Shown here: positions 35,944 through 46,087 of the stretch, one piece after another | Layout of the letters: each line of letters opens with the position of its first letter | Numbering within the stretch: the stretch's first letter is position 1 | From: Terriglobus roseus | Lineage (GTDB): Bacteria; Acidobacteriota; Terriglobia; Terriglobales; Acidobacteriaceae | Assembly: GCF_900102185.1 (NCBI RefSeq) | Contig: NZ_LT629690.1 | Coordinates: 4,340,001-4,404,000, forward strand | Length of the DNA: 64,000 nucleotides | Reading direction: 5' to 3' | Program-made: the position numbers and the translations under genes | The notes under the pieces: model-generated | The model's input: the letters and a program-made list of their open reading frames with translations, nothing else | What the model was told of the DNA's origin: nothing | The model's database searches: none

Positions 35944-37062
35944 TTGACATCTGCAATGTTTACGTATGCTCCAGGCCGTGTAAATCTGCTGGGCGAACAC
36001 ACCGATTACACCGGCGGACTGGTGTTGCCCATGGCGATTCCCTTTGCAACGAAGGCCACCGTGACCGCTGCCGCAGACGGCTACGTGTTTACCTCGACAG
36101 CGTTTCCCGGAGAGCACGCGAGCTCGCGCGATGAGAAGGCTACCGGCGCATGGAGCGACTATCCCGCAGGCGTGTTGCATGAGCTGTGGGCTCTGGGCAT
36201 TGATGTACCACCATTCCGCATGGAGCTGGATGGCAACGTGCCGCTGGGTGCGGGGCTAAGCTCGTCCGCGTCGATTGAAGTAGCCACCGCCGTTGCACTG
36301 CTGCGCCATGCGGGCACGGTGCTTGAGGCAAAGGAGATTGCGTTGCTGTGCCAGCGCGCGGAGAACCGCTTTGTCGGTTCGCCCTGCGGCATCATGGACC
36401 AGTTTGTTGTGACTGCCGCAACGGAAGGGCACGCGTTGCTGCTGAACACGCGCACACTCACCTACGAGCTGCTGCCGATGAATACCGGCTTCCTGGCACA
36501 GTGCAGCATTGTGATTGCCAACAGCATGGTGCGGCACTCCGTGGCTACGGGCGATTACGGTGTGCGACGCCGCGAACTGGAGGAAGGTCAGGCTGTTATC
36601 CGTGCTCGCTTCCCTGAAGCGGAAGATCTCGGTCGCGCGACGACAGAGCAGTTAGAAGCTGTACGTGCCAGCCTGAGCGACAACGTGTACAAGCGTTGCA
36701 AACACGTCATCACCGAGAATGCACGCGTGCGGCAAGCAGAGGTCGCCATGAAAGCAGGCGACGCCGTGAAGCTTGGCGAGTTGATGAACGGTTCCCACGC
36801 CAGCCAGCGCGACGACTTTGAAGACAGCGTCCCGGAAATTGATTTCCTTGCAGCCACAGCCGTCACGCTGCCGGGTTGCTATGGCGCACGTCTCACTGGC
36901 GGCGGTTTTGGTGGATGCACGGTAAGCCTTGTCGCATCGGAGGACGTTCCGCAATTCACAGCGCAGCTTGCCGTGGCATACAAAGGGCACTTCAATATCG
37001 AAGCTGAAATCTACGTCTGCACACCGGCCGATGGCGCGCTGGCGCAACTGGAGCGTGCGTAA
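35944..37062 (+). CDS. galK: Galactokinase
   Basis: A 372-residue GHMP kinase that phosphorylates galactose at C1 with ATP, the first committed Leloir step. The galactokinase signature is near the N-terminus ([16 protein letters not shown]), the ATP-binding loop is [15 protein letters not shown], and the C-terminal motif is [25 protein letters not shown] contains the catalytic Asp region. The TTG at 35944 has GAGAGG about eight bases upstream and is a credible start; the ATG at 35956 is the alternative and would sit too far from it. The protein lacks about 15-20 N-terminal residues found in E. coli GalK. Its stop overlaps the galT start by one base (TAATG). Confidence 0.95.
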   Translation: MTSAMFTYAPGRVNLLGEHTDYTGGLVLPMAIPFATKATVTAAADGYVFTSTAFPGEHASSRDEKATGAWSDYPAGVLHELWALGIDVPPFRMELDGNVPLGAGLSSSASIEVATAVALLRHAGTVLEAKEIALLCQRAENRFVGSPCGIMDQFVVTAATEGHALLLNTRTLTYELLPMNTGFLAQCSIVIANSMVRHSVATGDYGVRRRELEEGQAVIRARFPEAEDLGRATTEQLEAVRASLSDNVYKRCKHVITENARVRQAEVAMKAGDAVKLGELMNGSHASQRDDFEDSVPEIDFLAATAVTLPGCYGARLTGGGFGGCTVSLVASEDVPQFTAQLAVAYKGHFNIEAEIYVCTPADGALAQLERA

Positions 37063-38084
37063 TGAATCCGCTGTTGCTGACCACCCCGCATCGTCGCTGG
37101 AATCCGCTCCGTGGAGAATGGGTTCTCGTATCGCCGCATCGCACGCAGCGCCCATGGCAGGGGCAGACAGAAGACGCTGCTGTCCCGCAATCGCCGCAGT
37201 ACGATCCGTCGTGCTACCTATGTCCCGGCAATCCGCGCGCTGGTGGCGAGCAGACGCCCCATTACACCGGCACCTACGTTTTCACCAATGATTACGCGGC
37301 TCTGAAGCCCGACGCGGAAACCATCACGGAAGACGATGGCCTGCTGCATGCCGAGACGGAGCGTGGCATCTGCCGTGTGTTGTGCTTCAGTCCGCGGCAT
37401 GACCTGACGCTGGCAACGATGGACGTGCCATCCATCCGCGGCGTGGTGGATGTGTGGGCTGGGCAGGAGGCAGAACTGGCGGCAAACCCCGGCATTCGCT
37501 ACGTGCAGATCTTTGAAAATCGTGGCGCCATGATGGGTGCAAGCAATCCGCATCCGCACGGCCAGATATGGGCCACAGAACACATCCCCAACGAACCTGC
37601 CACCGAGCTGCGCACGCAAAAGGAATACTTCGCGAAGCACGGCGAAACCATGTTGCACGCCTATCTGCAGAAGGAACTGGAGAAGGGCGAACGCGTGGTC
37701 GCGCAGAACGACACGTGGGTTGTGGTGATTCCGTTCTGGGCAGTGTGGCCGTTTGAAACCCTGGTGTTGCCGCGCGATCCTGTTGCCTCCATGCGAGCGC
37801 TGAGTGAGGCCCAACGCGATGGTCTCGCGGACATCCTCAAGACACTCACCGCTGGCTACAACCGGGTTTTCGATGCGCCGTTCCCATATTCCATGGGCTT
37901 TCATCCCGCCCCATGCGATGGCGAAGAGCATCCGGAATGGCAGTTGCATGCGCACTTCTATCCGCCGTTATTGCGGTCGGCCACGGTGCGCAAGTTCATG
38001 GTGGGATTTGAACTTCTCGGATGTCCGCAGCGCGACATCACACCAGAAAGCGCCGCAGCCACTCTACGCAATGTAATGCGCTAA
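37062..38084 (+). CDS. galT: Galactose-1-phosphate uridylyltransferase
   Basis: A 340-residue HIT-superfamily enzyme that swaps UMP between UDP-glucose and galactose-1-phosphate. The catalytic His-Pro-His is H164-P165-H166 in [10 protein letters not shown]. The N-terminal zinc-site pair (YLCPG) and the family segments [31 protein letters not shown] and PHPAPCDG-type [14 protein letters not shown] are present. It is translationally coupled to galK (one-base overlap). A galE gene is not in the window. The mannose-6-phosphate isomerase gene starts about 30 bases downstream, so galK-galT-manA are probably one transcript. Confidence 0.96.
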   Translation: MNPLLLTTPHRRWNPLRGEWVLVSPHRTQRPWQGQTEDAAVPQSPQYDPSCYLCPGNPRAGGEQTPHYTGTYVFTNDYAALKPDAETITEDDGLLHAETERGICRVLCFSPRHDLTLATMDVPSIRGVVDVWAGQEAELAANPGIRYVQIFENRGAMMGASNPHPHGQIWATEHIPNEPATELRTQKEYFAKHGETMLHAYLQKELEKGERVVAQNDTWVVVIPFWAVWPFETLVLPRDPVASMRALSEAQRDGLADILKTLTAGYNRVFDAPFPYSMGFHPAPCDGEEHPEWQLHAHFYPPLLRSATVRKFMVGFELLGCPQRDITPESAAATLRNVMR

Positions 38085-38114
38085 ACAGCCGCAATGGAGG
38101 ACAATGGGAGTGCC

Positions 38115-39077
38115 ATGAGCACTCTCAATCCATTTCGCCTGCATCCGTCCTTTTCCGAACGCACATGGGGTCGCCGAGACCTGAAGCCTTGGTATCCCGA
38201 CTGGGTTGAGCGCGACGCCAAGTACAAGGATCCGATTGGCGAAGCCTGGCTGACCGGGCCGCAGTCCCTAGTGAACGACGGCGATTATGCAGGCGAAACG
38301 CTTGCATCACTGGCGGGGAAAGAGCCGGTTCGGCTGCTGGGAATATTGGCAAAAGAGAAAGAGTTCCCGCTTCTGATGAAGCTGTTGTTTCCGGATGACA
38401 AGCTTTCCGTGCAGGTTCATCCCAACGACGAAGAAGCCGCCGCGCTGAACATTGGCCGTGGCAAGACAGAGTGCTGGTACATCCTGGATGCTGAACCGGG
38501 TGCCACGGTGGCATGCGGTCTCAAGCAGGGCACCACGCTCGACGGTCTGCGTGATGCCATCGCAAACGGCACTGCCGAAAATCTGTTGGAACACATCCCC
38601 GTGGTCGCTGGCGACATGGTGTTTGTGGACGCAGGTACGGTCCACGCCATCGGGCCGGGCGTCACAATCCTCGAAACGCAGCAGACCTCTGACACCACCT
38701 ATCGCTTGTACGACTATGGCCGTCCGCGCGAACTGCATGTCGACAAGGGATTGGCCGTCAGCAAGGTGACCACGCGTGCGGGCAAGGTTGAGGCAAAACC
38801 GATCTCCGTGGATGGACGCGAAGGCAAGCGGTTGATCCAGGAAAAGTACTTCACCGTGGACAGCTTCTCGTTGAAGATTGGCGACACCATCGAGTTTGAG
38901 AATCCCGGTGACAAGCCCTACTGCCTGACGGCCATCGGTGGCGATGCGCAGGTGATTGTCGTGGGTGAGGCCCTAACAGAGCTTCCGGCCAGCACTTCCG
39001 TGATTGTGCCTGCGGATGTAGCTCGCGTGACGGTGCGGGCTGACAGCGCGCTGGAACTGGTGCGCGCGACACCGTAA
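38115..39077 (+). CDS. manA: Type I mannose-6-phosphate isomerase
   Basis: A 320-residue zinc cupin enzyme interconverting mannose-6-phosphate and fructose-6-phosphate. The ATG at 38115 has GGGAG close upstream; an ATG at 38094 would add seven residues. Metal-site motifs are LSVQVHPNDEEA, KTECWYIL and GTVHAIGPGVTILETQQ, followed by TTYRLYDYGR. The length matches the short bacterial (Bacillus-type) form. Position at the end of galK-galT suggests one unit for galactose and mannose use, and it would process mannose freed by the GH92 enzyme encoded at 6.5-8.8 kb after phosphorylation. Confidence 0.93.
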   Translation: MSTLNPFRLHPSFSERTWGRRDLKPWYPDWVERDAKYKDPIGEAWLTGPQSLVNDGDYAGETLASLAGKEPVRLLGILAKEKEFPLLMKLLFPDDKLSVQVHPNDEEAAALNIGRGKTECWYILDAEPGATVACGLKQGTTLDGLRDAIANGTAENLLEHIPVVAGDMVFVDAGTVHAIGPGVTILETQQTSDTTYRLYDYGRPRELHVDKGLAVSKVTTRAGKVEAKPISVDGREGKRLIQEKYFTVDSFSLKIGDTIEFENPGDKPYCLTAIGGDAQVIVVGEALTELPASTSVIVPADVARVTVRADSALELVRATP

Positions 39078-39086
39078 GTCGTGCGC

Positions 39087-39473
39087 TCAGGAAGCAGTCT
39101 TTGCAGGCGTCGCAGCACGGCCAAGGAACAGCAATACAAGAATGAGCAGCGTCGCCAGCACCAGAATGCCGGCGCTGCTCATCAGCACCAGATGTTCTGT
39201 AAGCAGCAGGCATCCCGCCGACCACAGCGTAATGGCCCAGCCAAATGTGCGGAAGTGCGACGAGTGAAACACTCCGGCCAACGGCAGTAGGTGCAGTCCC
39301 AGGATGATGCCGAATGCAGCCGGAAAATACGGCAGCAAATGAAGCACGGCAAGGATGCTGAACGCAGTAACCTCCGCCACGCCGCCAATGATGTACACGG
39401 CTGCAAGCATTTTGCGGCGGCGCAGGCCGTGGAGGTCAGGTGTTGGCTCGTCAATCATCGCGTTCAAGCTCAC
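39087..39473 (-). CDS. Unrecognised four-span membrane protein
   Basis: A 128-residue product with about four hydrophobic segments: AVYIIGGVAEVTAFSILAVL, YFPAAFGIILGLHLLPLAGV, FGWAITLWSAGCLLLTE and VLMSSAGILVLATLLILVLL. A short N-terminal cytoplasmic stretch contains GLRRRK. The start is either GTG at 39473 or ATG at 39458; neither has a good ribosome binding site. It converges on manA with nine bases between. No family is recognised and function is unknown. Confidence 0.7.
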   Translation of the reverse strand: MSLNAMIDEPTPDLHGLRRRKMLAAVYIIGGVAEVTAFSILAVLHLLPYFPAAFGIILGLHLLPLAGVFHSSHFRTFGWAITLWSAGCLLLTEHLVLMSSAGILVLATLLILVLLFLGRAATPAKTAS

Positions 39474-39498
39474 ACTATCATTTCATTCACGCACGTCA

Positions 39499-41490
39499 TC
39501 AGTTCCAGCGCGGATCGCGGGTGATTTCCACGAAGTCCATCGCACCGGTGCTGTGAATTTCAATGCGGTCGCCCGGTTTTAGACGCACACCGTTGCGAAC
39601 AAATCGTTCGGCAGAAATGCCTCCGGGCTCTGCGCCGCGCACAGCCGATGTCCATGTATCCACCACCGCGCCATTGATGCGCAGCACGAATCGCTGCGGT
39701 GCCTGCGGCGCGTCGAAGTAGCCCACCTCAATGCGGTAGACATTCTCTTCGCCACGGAACTCGGTGCTGGCAGAGCAGTCGGATAGCGAGCAGGCAATGT
39801 AAGCGCCGCCAGACGAGCCTTCCTTGTCTTCGGTAAAGATCGTGCGGTAACCCTTCAACGTCATCGTTTCGGCTTCGATGCGGCCCGCGTGCTTACCCGC
39901 AAAGCCCAGCGTGTCGGGCTGGCCAGTCACGCGCAAGAGCCAGTCGACGACCGCTTCGCGCCATATCTCTGCGCGGCGTGCGTTGTCCTGCAACAGCAGA
40001 TGCGTGGGTGTCCATCGCTCTGGTTCCACCAGTTCGCGCGTCTCGTCCCACGCGTCGTCCGCATTGGCGGCTGCGGATGCGCCAGTAAAGGCGGCGTCAT
40101 ACACTGCCTGCGTCACAGTCTGGCCGTCGCGTACGCGGAAGCTGAGAGGTACACGGTGCAGCAGCAACAGCCACTCCGGCGGTGTCGACGAAGGGTTCTC
40201 ATATTCCCTGCGGAAGGCTTCTGGAAATTCTGCAGATTGCAGCCTCGCTGCGCCGATACTCTGGCGGTCCGCCAGCGGATGTCCCGTTTCGGAAGTCATG
40301 GGATCGGGTCCATGTTCCGTTCCCAGGCGCGGCAGCCCCAGCGGCGACGTGATGCCGGCGTAACTGGCTTCGCTGTCGAGAACGATCTTCTTCGCCACAT
40401 CAAAGATGCGCGCGTCATCGCCCCACGTTTGGCGAGCCCACTGGTCAACGATGCTGTCCCGCGATTCTTCCGGATTCCACGCGAACCGGCCAAAGGCATA
40501 CAGGCTGGCTTGCAGCATGGGCTGCTCCAGCAGCGGCAGTACGGCTTCCTGTGAAAGCACGCCTAGGCCGCCGCTGAGGTTCGCAGCTACCGGAGTCCGC
40601 AAAGTCATCTGCCACGCACGCAACGGCGTAACGGGCTGGCGGAGGCCACCGGGAAGCAAAAGAAAACGCGCTGCACGGTGTTCCTTCCCAGCGCTCTCTG
40701 GGGCAAGGCCACTCATGGGCGCATCGGCAAAGCTGCTGTCCTGAAGATGAATGTTTCGTTCAGCCTCCATGTCAGCCGCGCTGGACCACACGCGGATGCC
40801 AAACGGACGGAAGAGTCGCGCTGCTTCAGCCTTCTGTTGCGCATTGCAGTTCAGGACGACGCCGTTGATACCAACCGAGGCAAGAAGCCGTCCGTACTGA
40901 CGCAGCACACCGTCTTCCGGAACGGAACCTTCGATCTGAACAGCCCGGAGAGGGAAACGCGGCGATTCGGCAAGTTCGTTCGGCAGTTGGCGGTCTTCCG
41001 TGACCATGGCTGCGAAACGGAAGGCTGCATAAAGTTCCGCGCTGGGCGATCCTCCCTCCAGAACCCACCACTGCCGGATACCGTTGCGCAGATGAACGAT
41101 GCGGAAACCTTCTTCCGGCACCGGCTTGTCCACCCAACCGGGTGCAATGCGGGCTAAACCGGAGCGACGCAGTGCCTCGGGTGTACCAAGAATGATGGCG
41201 TCGTTGCGCGGGTCAATGCGATGCAGCAGGATGTCCGTTCCGGCAACCATGTGGCCCAGCCCGCGATCCAGCTCCTCCGCGGCGGCTTCTTCTTCCGGTG
41301 CAGGACGCCCGTTGGCGTCGCCTAGAAGCGCAACGGCATGGGGCATGTCGTGGTAGCGCGGCGGGTCTGGCGGAATGACGTAACGCAACCAGCCAACGGC
41401 AGAGGGGGCAGGCGTCTGCGCCAGGGAAACGACTGCAAACGACAGGCCTGCAATCGTTCCAAGTGCCAGTCTTTGCAGCGTTCGCAACAT
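39499..41490 (-). CDS. GH67 alpha-glucuronidase-like protein without the usual catalytic core
   Basis: About 663 residues from the ATG at 41490 (signal peptide to SLAQ); the frame is open to 41622. The N-terminal GH67 domain (WLRYV, EEGFRIV, GSPSAELYAAFRF) and the GH67 C-terminal helical part (ASLYAFGRFAWNPEES, TSPLGLPRLGTEHGPDP, LLLLHRVPLSFRVRDG) are clear. The barrel between about residues 180 and 327 is short and divergent. From memory, the family's WDN/ERGYAG block, the general acid in KADSE, and the Asp/Glu pair in the later barrel strands are not there. A C-terminal jelly-roll like a CBM or GH115 C-domain (RIEAETMTLKG, FVLRINGAVVDTW) is added. It may be a binding protein or an enzyme with another mechanism. 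Confidence 0.75.
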   Translation of the reverse strand: MLRTLQRLALGTIAGLSFAVVSLAQTPAPSAVGWLRYVIPPDPPRYHDMPHAVALLGDANGRPAPEEEAAAEELDRGLGHMVAGTDILLHRIDPRNDAIILGTPEALRRSGLARIAPGWVDKPVPEEGFRIVHLRNGIRQWWVLEGGSPSAELYAAFRFAAMVTEDRQLPNELAESPRFPLRAVQIEGSVPEDGVLRQYGRLLASVGINGVVLNCNAQQKAEAARLFRPFGIRVWSSAADMEAERNIHLQDSSFADAPMSGLAPESAGKEHRAARFLLLPGGLRQPVTPLRAWQMTLRTPVAANLSGGLGVLSQEAVLPLLEQPMLQASLYAFGRFAWNPEESRDSIVDQWARQTWGDDARIFDVAKKIVLDSEASYAGITSPLGLPRLGTEHGPDPMTSETGHPLADRQSIGAARLQSAEFPEAFRREYENPSSTPPEWLLLLHRVPLSFRVRDGQTVTQAVYDAAFTGASAAANADDAWDETRELVEPERWTPTHLLLQDNARRAEIWREAVVDWLLRVTGQPDTLGFAGKHAGRIEAETMTLKGYRTIFTEDKEGSSGGAYIACSLSDCSASTEFRGEENVYRIEVGYFDAPQAPQRFVLRINGAVVDTWTSAVRGAEPGGISAERFVRNGVRLKPGDRIEIHSTGAMDFVEITRDPRWN

Positions 41491-41584
41491 TCCCCCATTG
41501 GACTCCGCCCAGACCGTTTTGGTGGGTCTGGGGACGGGCATCCGAAGCACAGTTGATGATATCGAGTCTGGGCGGGATTGTGTT

Positions 41585-42211
41585 CTAGCGTGTCTCGCTG
41601 GCCACAGGAACGCGATCCGCACTGGCGTCGATGCGGATCACCCGCATTCCGGCTGCTTCAGCCGCTTCCACGCCTTCACGGGAATCCTCAAAAACCAAGC
41701 AGTCCTGCGGTTCCATTTGCATGCGGCGGGCTGCTTCCAGAAACAGATCGGGTGCGGGTTTGCCCTTGGCCACATCCTCACCTGAAACGATCCATCCAAA
41801 GACCCCATCCATGCCCACCGCACGGAGTGTGGCCTCAATATTGGCGCGCTGGTTATTTGAGGCTACGGCCATGGGAACTTTGCCCTGAAAGTGGAGAGCA
41901 ACATCGCAGACCGAGACGATGCGTTGCAGCAGATGCAGGCTTTTTGCGTAATTCATCACCCACTGCTTCAGTACGTCAGCATGCGGCACAGGAATGGGGC
42001 CGTAGGTCTTCTCAATGGCCAGCAGAACCTGCGGTGGCGTGGTGCCGTACAGCGTCCGGGCCCACTCTGCCGTGGGCAAAATGCCCATGGGGCCCAACGT
42101 GGCCTGTAGCGCGGCAATGTGGGCGGGCAGCGTCTCCACCAGTGTTCCGTCGCAGTCGAAGATCAGGGCGCGAAAGCTGGCGGGGTCAAGGAGGAATTCC
42201 ATGCACGCCAT
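41585..42211 (-). CDS. HAD-IA phosphatase or phosphoglucomutase-like protein
   Basis: A 208-residue HAD hydrolase. The nucleophile D19 and acid/base D21 lie in LIFDCDGTLVET, motif II is the Ser in VASNNQ, motif III the Lys in KGKPAPDLF, and motif IV VFEDSREGV. The helical cap lies between motifs I and II, as in beta-phosphoglucomutase and sugar-phosphate phosphatases such as YqaB. The ATG at 42211 has GGGG eight bases upstream; an ATG at 42202 is possible. It lies 94 bases upstream of the GH67-like gene on the same strand. It most likely acts on a small sugar phosphate; the substrate is not determined. Confidence 0.85.
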   Translation of the reverse strand: MACMEFLLDPASFRALIFDCDGTLVETLPAHIAALQATLGPMGILPTAEWARTLYGTTPPQVLLAIEKTYGPIPVPHADVLKQWVMNYAKSLHLLQRIVSVCDVALHFQGKVPMAVASNNQRANIEATLRAVGMDGVFGWIVSGEDVAKGKPAPDLFLEAARRMQMEPQDCLVFEDSREGVEAAEAAGMRVIRIDASADRVPVASETR

Positions 42212-42298
42212 GCTATCAACCCCGCGTGACACACGAGTGAGCCGAAGAGAACCTGCAATCACCGGGAATCGAACAGCGCACAAGCGATGGAAACACGG

Positions 42299-42348
42299 TT
42301 GACACGGTTGCGTTGTGGGGCTTACGCTCTCGGAACTGAGACGTCTCA
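42299..42348 (+). promoter_or_regulatory. Promoter and candidate operator of the sugar operon
   Basis: TTGACA at 42299-42304 is spaced 18 bases from TACGCT (42323-42328), which keeps the three most conserved -10 positions. The -35 lies within an exact tandem repeat of ACACGGTTG (42293-42301, 42302-42310). A perfect 12-bp palindrome TGAGACGTCTCA lies at 42337-42348, where transcription should start. A repressor site at that place would block RNA polymerase. The assignment is by pattern only. Confidence 0.5.
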
Positions 42349-42428
42349 TATCCGCCGCAACGCCGCAAACGAACGCCGCCTTGCGCACAGGCTGTACCTA
42401 CAGAACACTTTTTCCTCGAGGATCGACC

Positions 42429-43661
42429 ATGGCAGTGGAACGCAGCACAGTCCAGCAGGCAGTAGAAGCTGGCAAAGGTATTTTGAAGCTTGCCCCTTCG
42501 TGGGTTCCCCGCTCGTTCATGATTCCCGGACGGCGGCTGAAGCTCCACCCCGATGACATTTACGCCTTTGGCGGACATCGCGGTGGCATTAACGAGCGTT
42601 GGTTCTCTTCCACCACCAAGGCCGCAAACGGCCCGGACACCACGGAGTTTGAAGGACTTTCCTTCGTGGTGACGAAGAACGGCGACAAGTTTCTGTTGAA
42701 GGACGCCGTCGAAGTCGCAGGAGAACTGCTGCTGGGTGATGACGTTTTCAAGCGCGAAGGCGGCTGGAACCTGCTGTGCAAGTTCTTCGATAACGAAGGC
42801 CCCATTCCGCACCACATGCACCAGAATGAGGAGCATGCCAGCGCCGTCGGTTTCAAGGGCAAGCCTGAGGCGTATTACTTCCCGCCACAGTACAACCAGA
42901 CCTTCAACAACTTCCCCTTCACTTTCATGGGCCTGGAGCCGGGCACCACGAAGGACCAGATTCGCGAATGCCTGAAGAAGTGGCAGCAGGGCGACAACGG
43001 CATCACGTTCCTGTCGCGCGCCTATCGTCTGGAGCCGGGTGCTGGATGGCAGATTGATCCGGGCATCCTGCACGCGCCGGGCTCGCTCTGCACTTATGAG
43101 CCGCAGGTGAACTCTGACGTTTTCGGCATGTTCCAGAGCGAAGTGGAAGGCCGCATCGTTCCATGGGATCTGCTGGTGAAGGATGTTCCGGAAGACAAGA
43201 AGCAAGACATCGAATACATCATCAGCATGCTGGACTGGGACGCAAACACGGACCCGAACTTCGGCGCGAACAAGAAGGTCTTCCCCAAGGTGCAGCGTGA
43301 GGAAGCGGGCAAGTTCGTGGAGAAGTGGGTGGTGTACGGCACCAAGTTCTACTCGGCAAAGGAATTGACCATTCTGCCGGGAGCGACCGTGACGATCACC
43401 GATCCAGAGGCGTATGGTCTCATCGTGACGCAGGGCTACGGCGACTTCGGCGGCACGCCCGTCAGCACGCCGTCGCAGATTCGCTTTGGCGATCTGACAG
43501 AAGACGAACTCTTCGTCACCGCACCGGCCGCGCGCAAGGGCGTGACCATCACGAACGCAAGCGGCACCGATCCGCTGGTGATCCTGAAGCACTTCGGACC
43601 GGGCAATCCCGATGCCGCGGAACTGATCCGCGACTTCGGGCCGTCAAGCTGGAAGAAGTAA
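42429..43661 (+). CDS. Two-domain cupin protein, sugar-isomerase-like
   Basis: A 410-residue cytoplasmic protein from the ATG at 42429 (GAGG seven bases upstream). A cupin metal-site-like block lies at about residues 137-150 (PHHMHQNEEHASA), followed by EAYYFPPQYN and LEPGAGWQIDPGILHAPGS. A second beta region near 310-390 (KELTILPGATVTI, GVTITNASG) suggests a bicupin. Distant resemblance to mannose-6-phosphate isomerase cupins is visible, but the classic ManA motifs are missing. It is the first gene of a co-directional set with an epimerase, a dehydrogenase and a DUF1080 hydrolase. A role as sugar isomerase or keto-sugar-handling enzyme is inferred from that. Confidence 0.75.
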   Translation: MAVERSTVQQAVEAGKGILKLAPSWVPRSFMIPGRRLKLHPDDIYAFGGHRGGINERWFSSTTKAANGPDTTEFEGLSFVVTKNGDKFLLKDAVEVAGELLLGDDVFKREGGWNLLCKFFDNEGPIPHHMHQNEEHASAVGFKGKPEAYYFPPQYNQTFNNFPFTFMGLEPGTTKDQIRECLKKWQQGDNGITFLSRAYRLEPGAGWQIDPGILHAPGSLCTYEPQVNSDVFGMFQSEVEGRIVPWDLLVKDVPEDKKQDIEYIISMLDWDANTDPNFGANKKVFPKVQREEAGKFVEKWVVYGTKFYSAKELTILPGATVTITDPEAYGLIVTQGYGDFGGTPVSTPSQIRFGDLTEDELFVTAPAARKGVTITNASGTDPLVILKHFGPGNPDAAELIRDFGPSSWKK

Positions 43662-43678
43662 GTACATTTCGCGTAGAG

Positions 43679-43703
43679 TGGGCCGGCTAAATCAAGCGGC
43701 CCA
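43679..43703 (+). other. Hairpin after the cupin gene
   Basis: Arms TGGGCCG (43679-43685) and CGGCCCA (43697-43703), followed by TCTTT. It could be a weak terminator or an intercistronic stem in the operon. Confidence 0.5.
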
Positions 43704-43739
43704 TCTTTACGCCGCAAAATGCTCGAACGAGGGACTGTC

Positions 43740-44783
<1,044 letters not shown>

Positions 44784-44789
44784 CGATTC

Positions 44790-44817
44790 AAAGCGCCTCA
44801 TGTGCATGGGGCGCTTT
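44790..44817 (+). other. Hairpin directly upstream of the dehydrogenase ribosome binding site
   Basis: AAAGCGCCTCAT (44790-44801) pairs with ATGGGGCGCTTT (44806-44817) with one G-U type mismatch and a four-base loop, then CATTTT. It ends just before GGAG of the next gene, so it can act as partial terminator or mRNA processing stem. Confidence 0.65.
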
Positions 44818-44834
44818 CATTTTCGGAGAAGACA

Positions 44835-45980
44835 GTGAGCAAGAAGACACTCAACATTGGTCTGGTGGGCTATGGCTTTATGGGCCGCACGCATTCCAAC
44901 GCGTTTCGCCAGGCGCCAAAGTTTTTCGATCTGCCGTATGAGCCGGTGCTGAAAGCTGTCTCCGCACGCAACCCGGATCGTGTGAAAAAGTTTGCGGATA
45001 ACTGGGGATGGCAGTCCGTTGAAAGCGATTGGAAGAAACTCGTCGAGCGCGACGACATTGACCTGATCGACATCGCCAGCCCGAACGACACACATGCAGA
45101 GATCGCGATTGCAGCCGCTAAGGCAGGCAAGATCGTAATGTGCGAAAAGCCGCTGGGCCGCACCGCAGAAGAAGCGAAGACCATGGTGAAGGCCGTGGAA
45201 GATGCAGGCGTGGCCAACATGGTTTGGTACAACTATCGCCGCGTGCCCGCTGTGGTGATGTTGAAGGACCTGCTGGATGAAGGCCGCTTCGGTCGCATCT
45301 TCCATTACCGCACGCAGTTCCTGCAGGACTGGACCATCTCGCAGGACTTGCCGATGGGCGGCGAAGGCCTGTGGCGTCTGGATGCTTCCGTCTCCGGCAG
45401 CGGCGTCACTGGCGACTTGCTCGCGCACAACATCGATATGGCCATGTGGCTGAACGGGCCCATCAAAGAAGTCAGCGCCGCGACGGAAACCTTCATCAAG
45501 GAACGCAAGAACACGCTCACCGGTGAAGTCGTCCCGGTGAAGATTGATGACGCTTCCGCATTCATCGCGCGTTTCGAAAACGGATCACTCGCACTGTTTG
45601 AAGCGACCCGCTATGCACGCGGTCACAAGGCGCTGTTCACGCTTGAAATCAACGGTGAGAAGGCGTCCGCATCGTGGGATCTGCATGACCTTCACCATCT
45701 GCAGTACTTCGATTACAAGAACGACGGCAAGCTGCGCGGTTGGACAGACATTCACATCACCGATGGCGATCACCCGTACATGAAGAACTGGTGGGTACCC
45801 GGATTGCAGATTGGTTATGAACACACGTTCACTCACCAGGTAGCAGACTTCGTAGCTTCGCTCGACAGTGGCAAGCCCGTGGGCCCAACCTTCCGCGATG
45901 GCTTGATGACGGAATATGTGACGGACGCGGTATTAAAGTCCGCACAGACAAAGAAGTGGGAGACGGTGGCGACGGAGTAA
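44835..45980 (+). CDS. Gfo/Idh/MocA-family sugar oxidoreductase
   Basis: A 381-residue NAD(P)-dependent dehydrogenase. The GTG at 44835 with GGAG six bases upstream gives the natural N-terminus ([22 protein letters not shown]), a Rossmann dinucleotide site at about residues 7-20. The conserved catalytic-type motif [12 protein letters not shown] follows at about residue 108. The C-terminal alpha/beta domain contains [31 protein letters not shown]. Such enzymes oxidise a sugar hydroxyl, often at C3, to a ketone. With the DUF1080 hydrolase next door, oxidation of a glycoside to a 3-keto form is a plausible role. There is no Tat signal, so it is cytoplasmic. Confidence 0.92.
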   Translation: MSKKTLNIGLVGYGFMGRTHSNAFRQAPKFFDLPYEPVLKAVSARNPDRVKKFADNWGWQSVESDWKKLVERDDIDLIDIASPNDTHAEIAIAAAKAGKIVMCEKPLGRTAEEAKTMVKAVEDAGVANMVWYNYRRVPAVVMLKDLLDEGRFGRIFHYRTQFLQDWTISQDLPMGGEGLWRLDASVSGSGVTGDLLAHNIDMAMWLNGPIKEVSAATETFIKERKNTLTGEVVPVKIDDASAFIARFENGSLALFEATRYARGHKALFTLEINGEKASASWDLHDLHHLQYFDYKNDGKLRGWTDIHITDGDHPYMKNWWVPGLQIGYEHTFTHQVADFVASLDSGKPVGPTFRDGLMTEYVTDAVLKSAQTKKWETVATE

Positions 45981-46024
45981 GTCGAGCTTACTTCTCATCC
46001 ACTGTCGCGTTGATATTTCTTCAT

Positions 46025-46039
46025 GCCGCAGGCTGCGGC
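46025..46039 (+). other. Small GC-rich hairpin before the DUF1080 gene
   Basis: GCCGCA (46025-46030), GGC loop, TGCGGC (46034-46039), without a T run. It lies in the 107-base gap between the dehydrogenase and hydrolase genes. Confidence 0.4.
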
Positions 46040-46087
46040 TAAGTAGGTCCAGAAATTTTGTAACTGAATTACCGGAGGCTGTATCCG

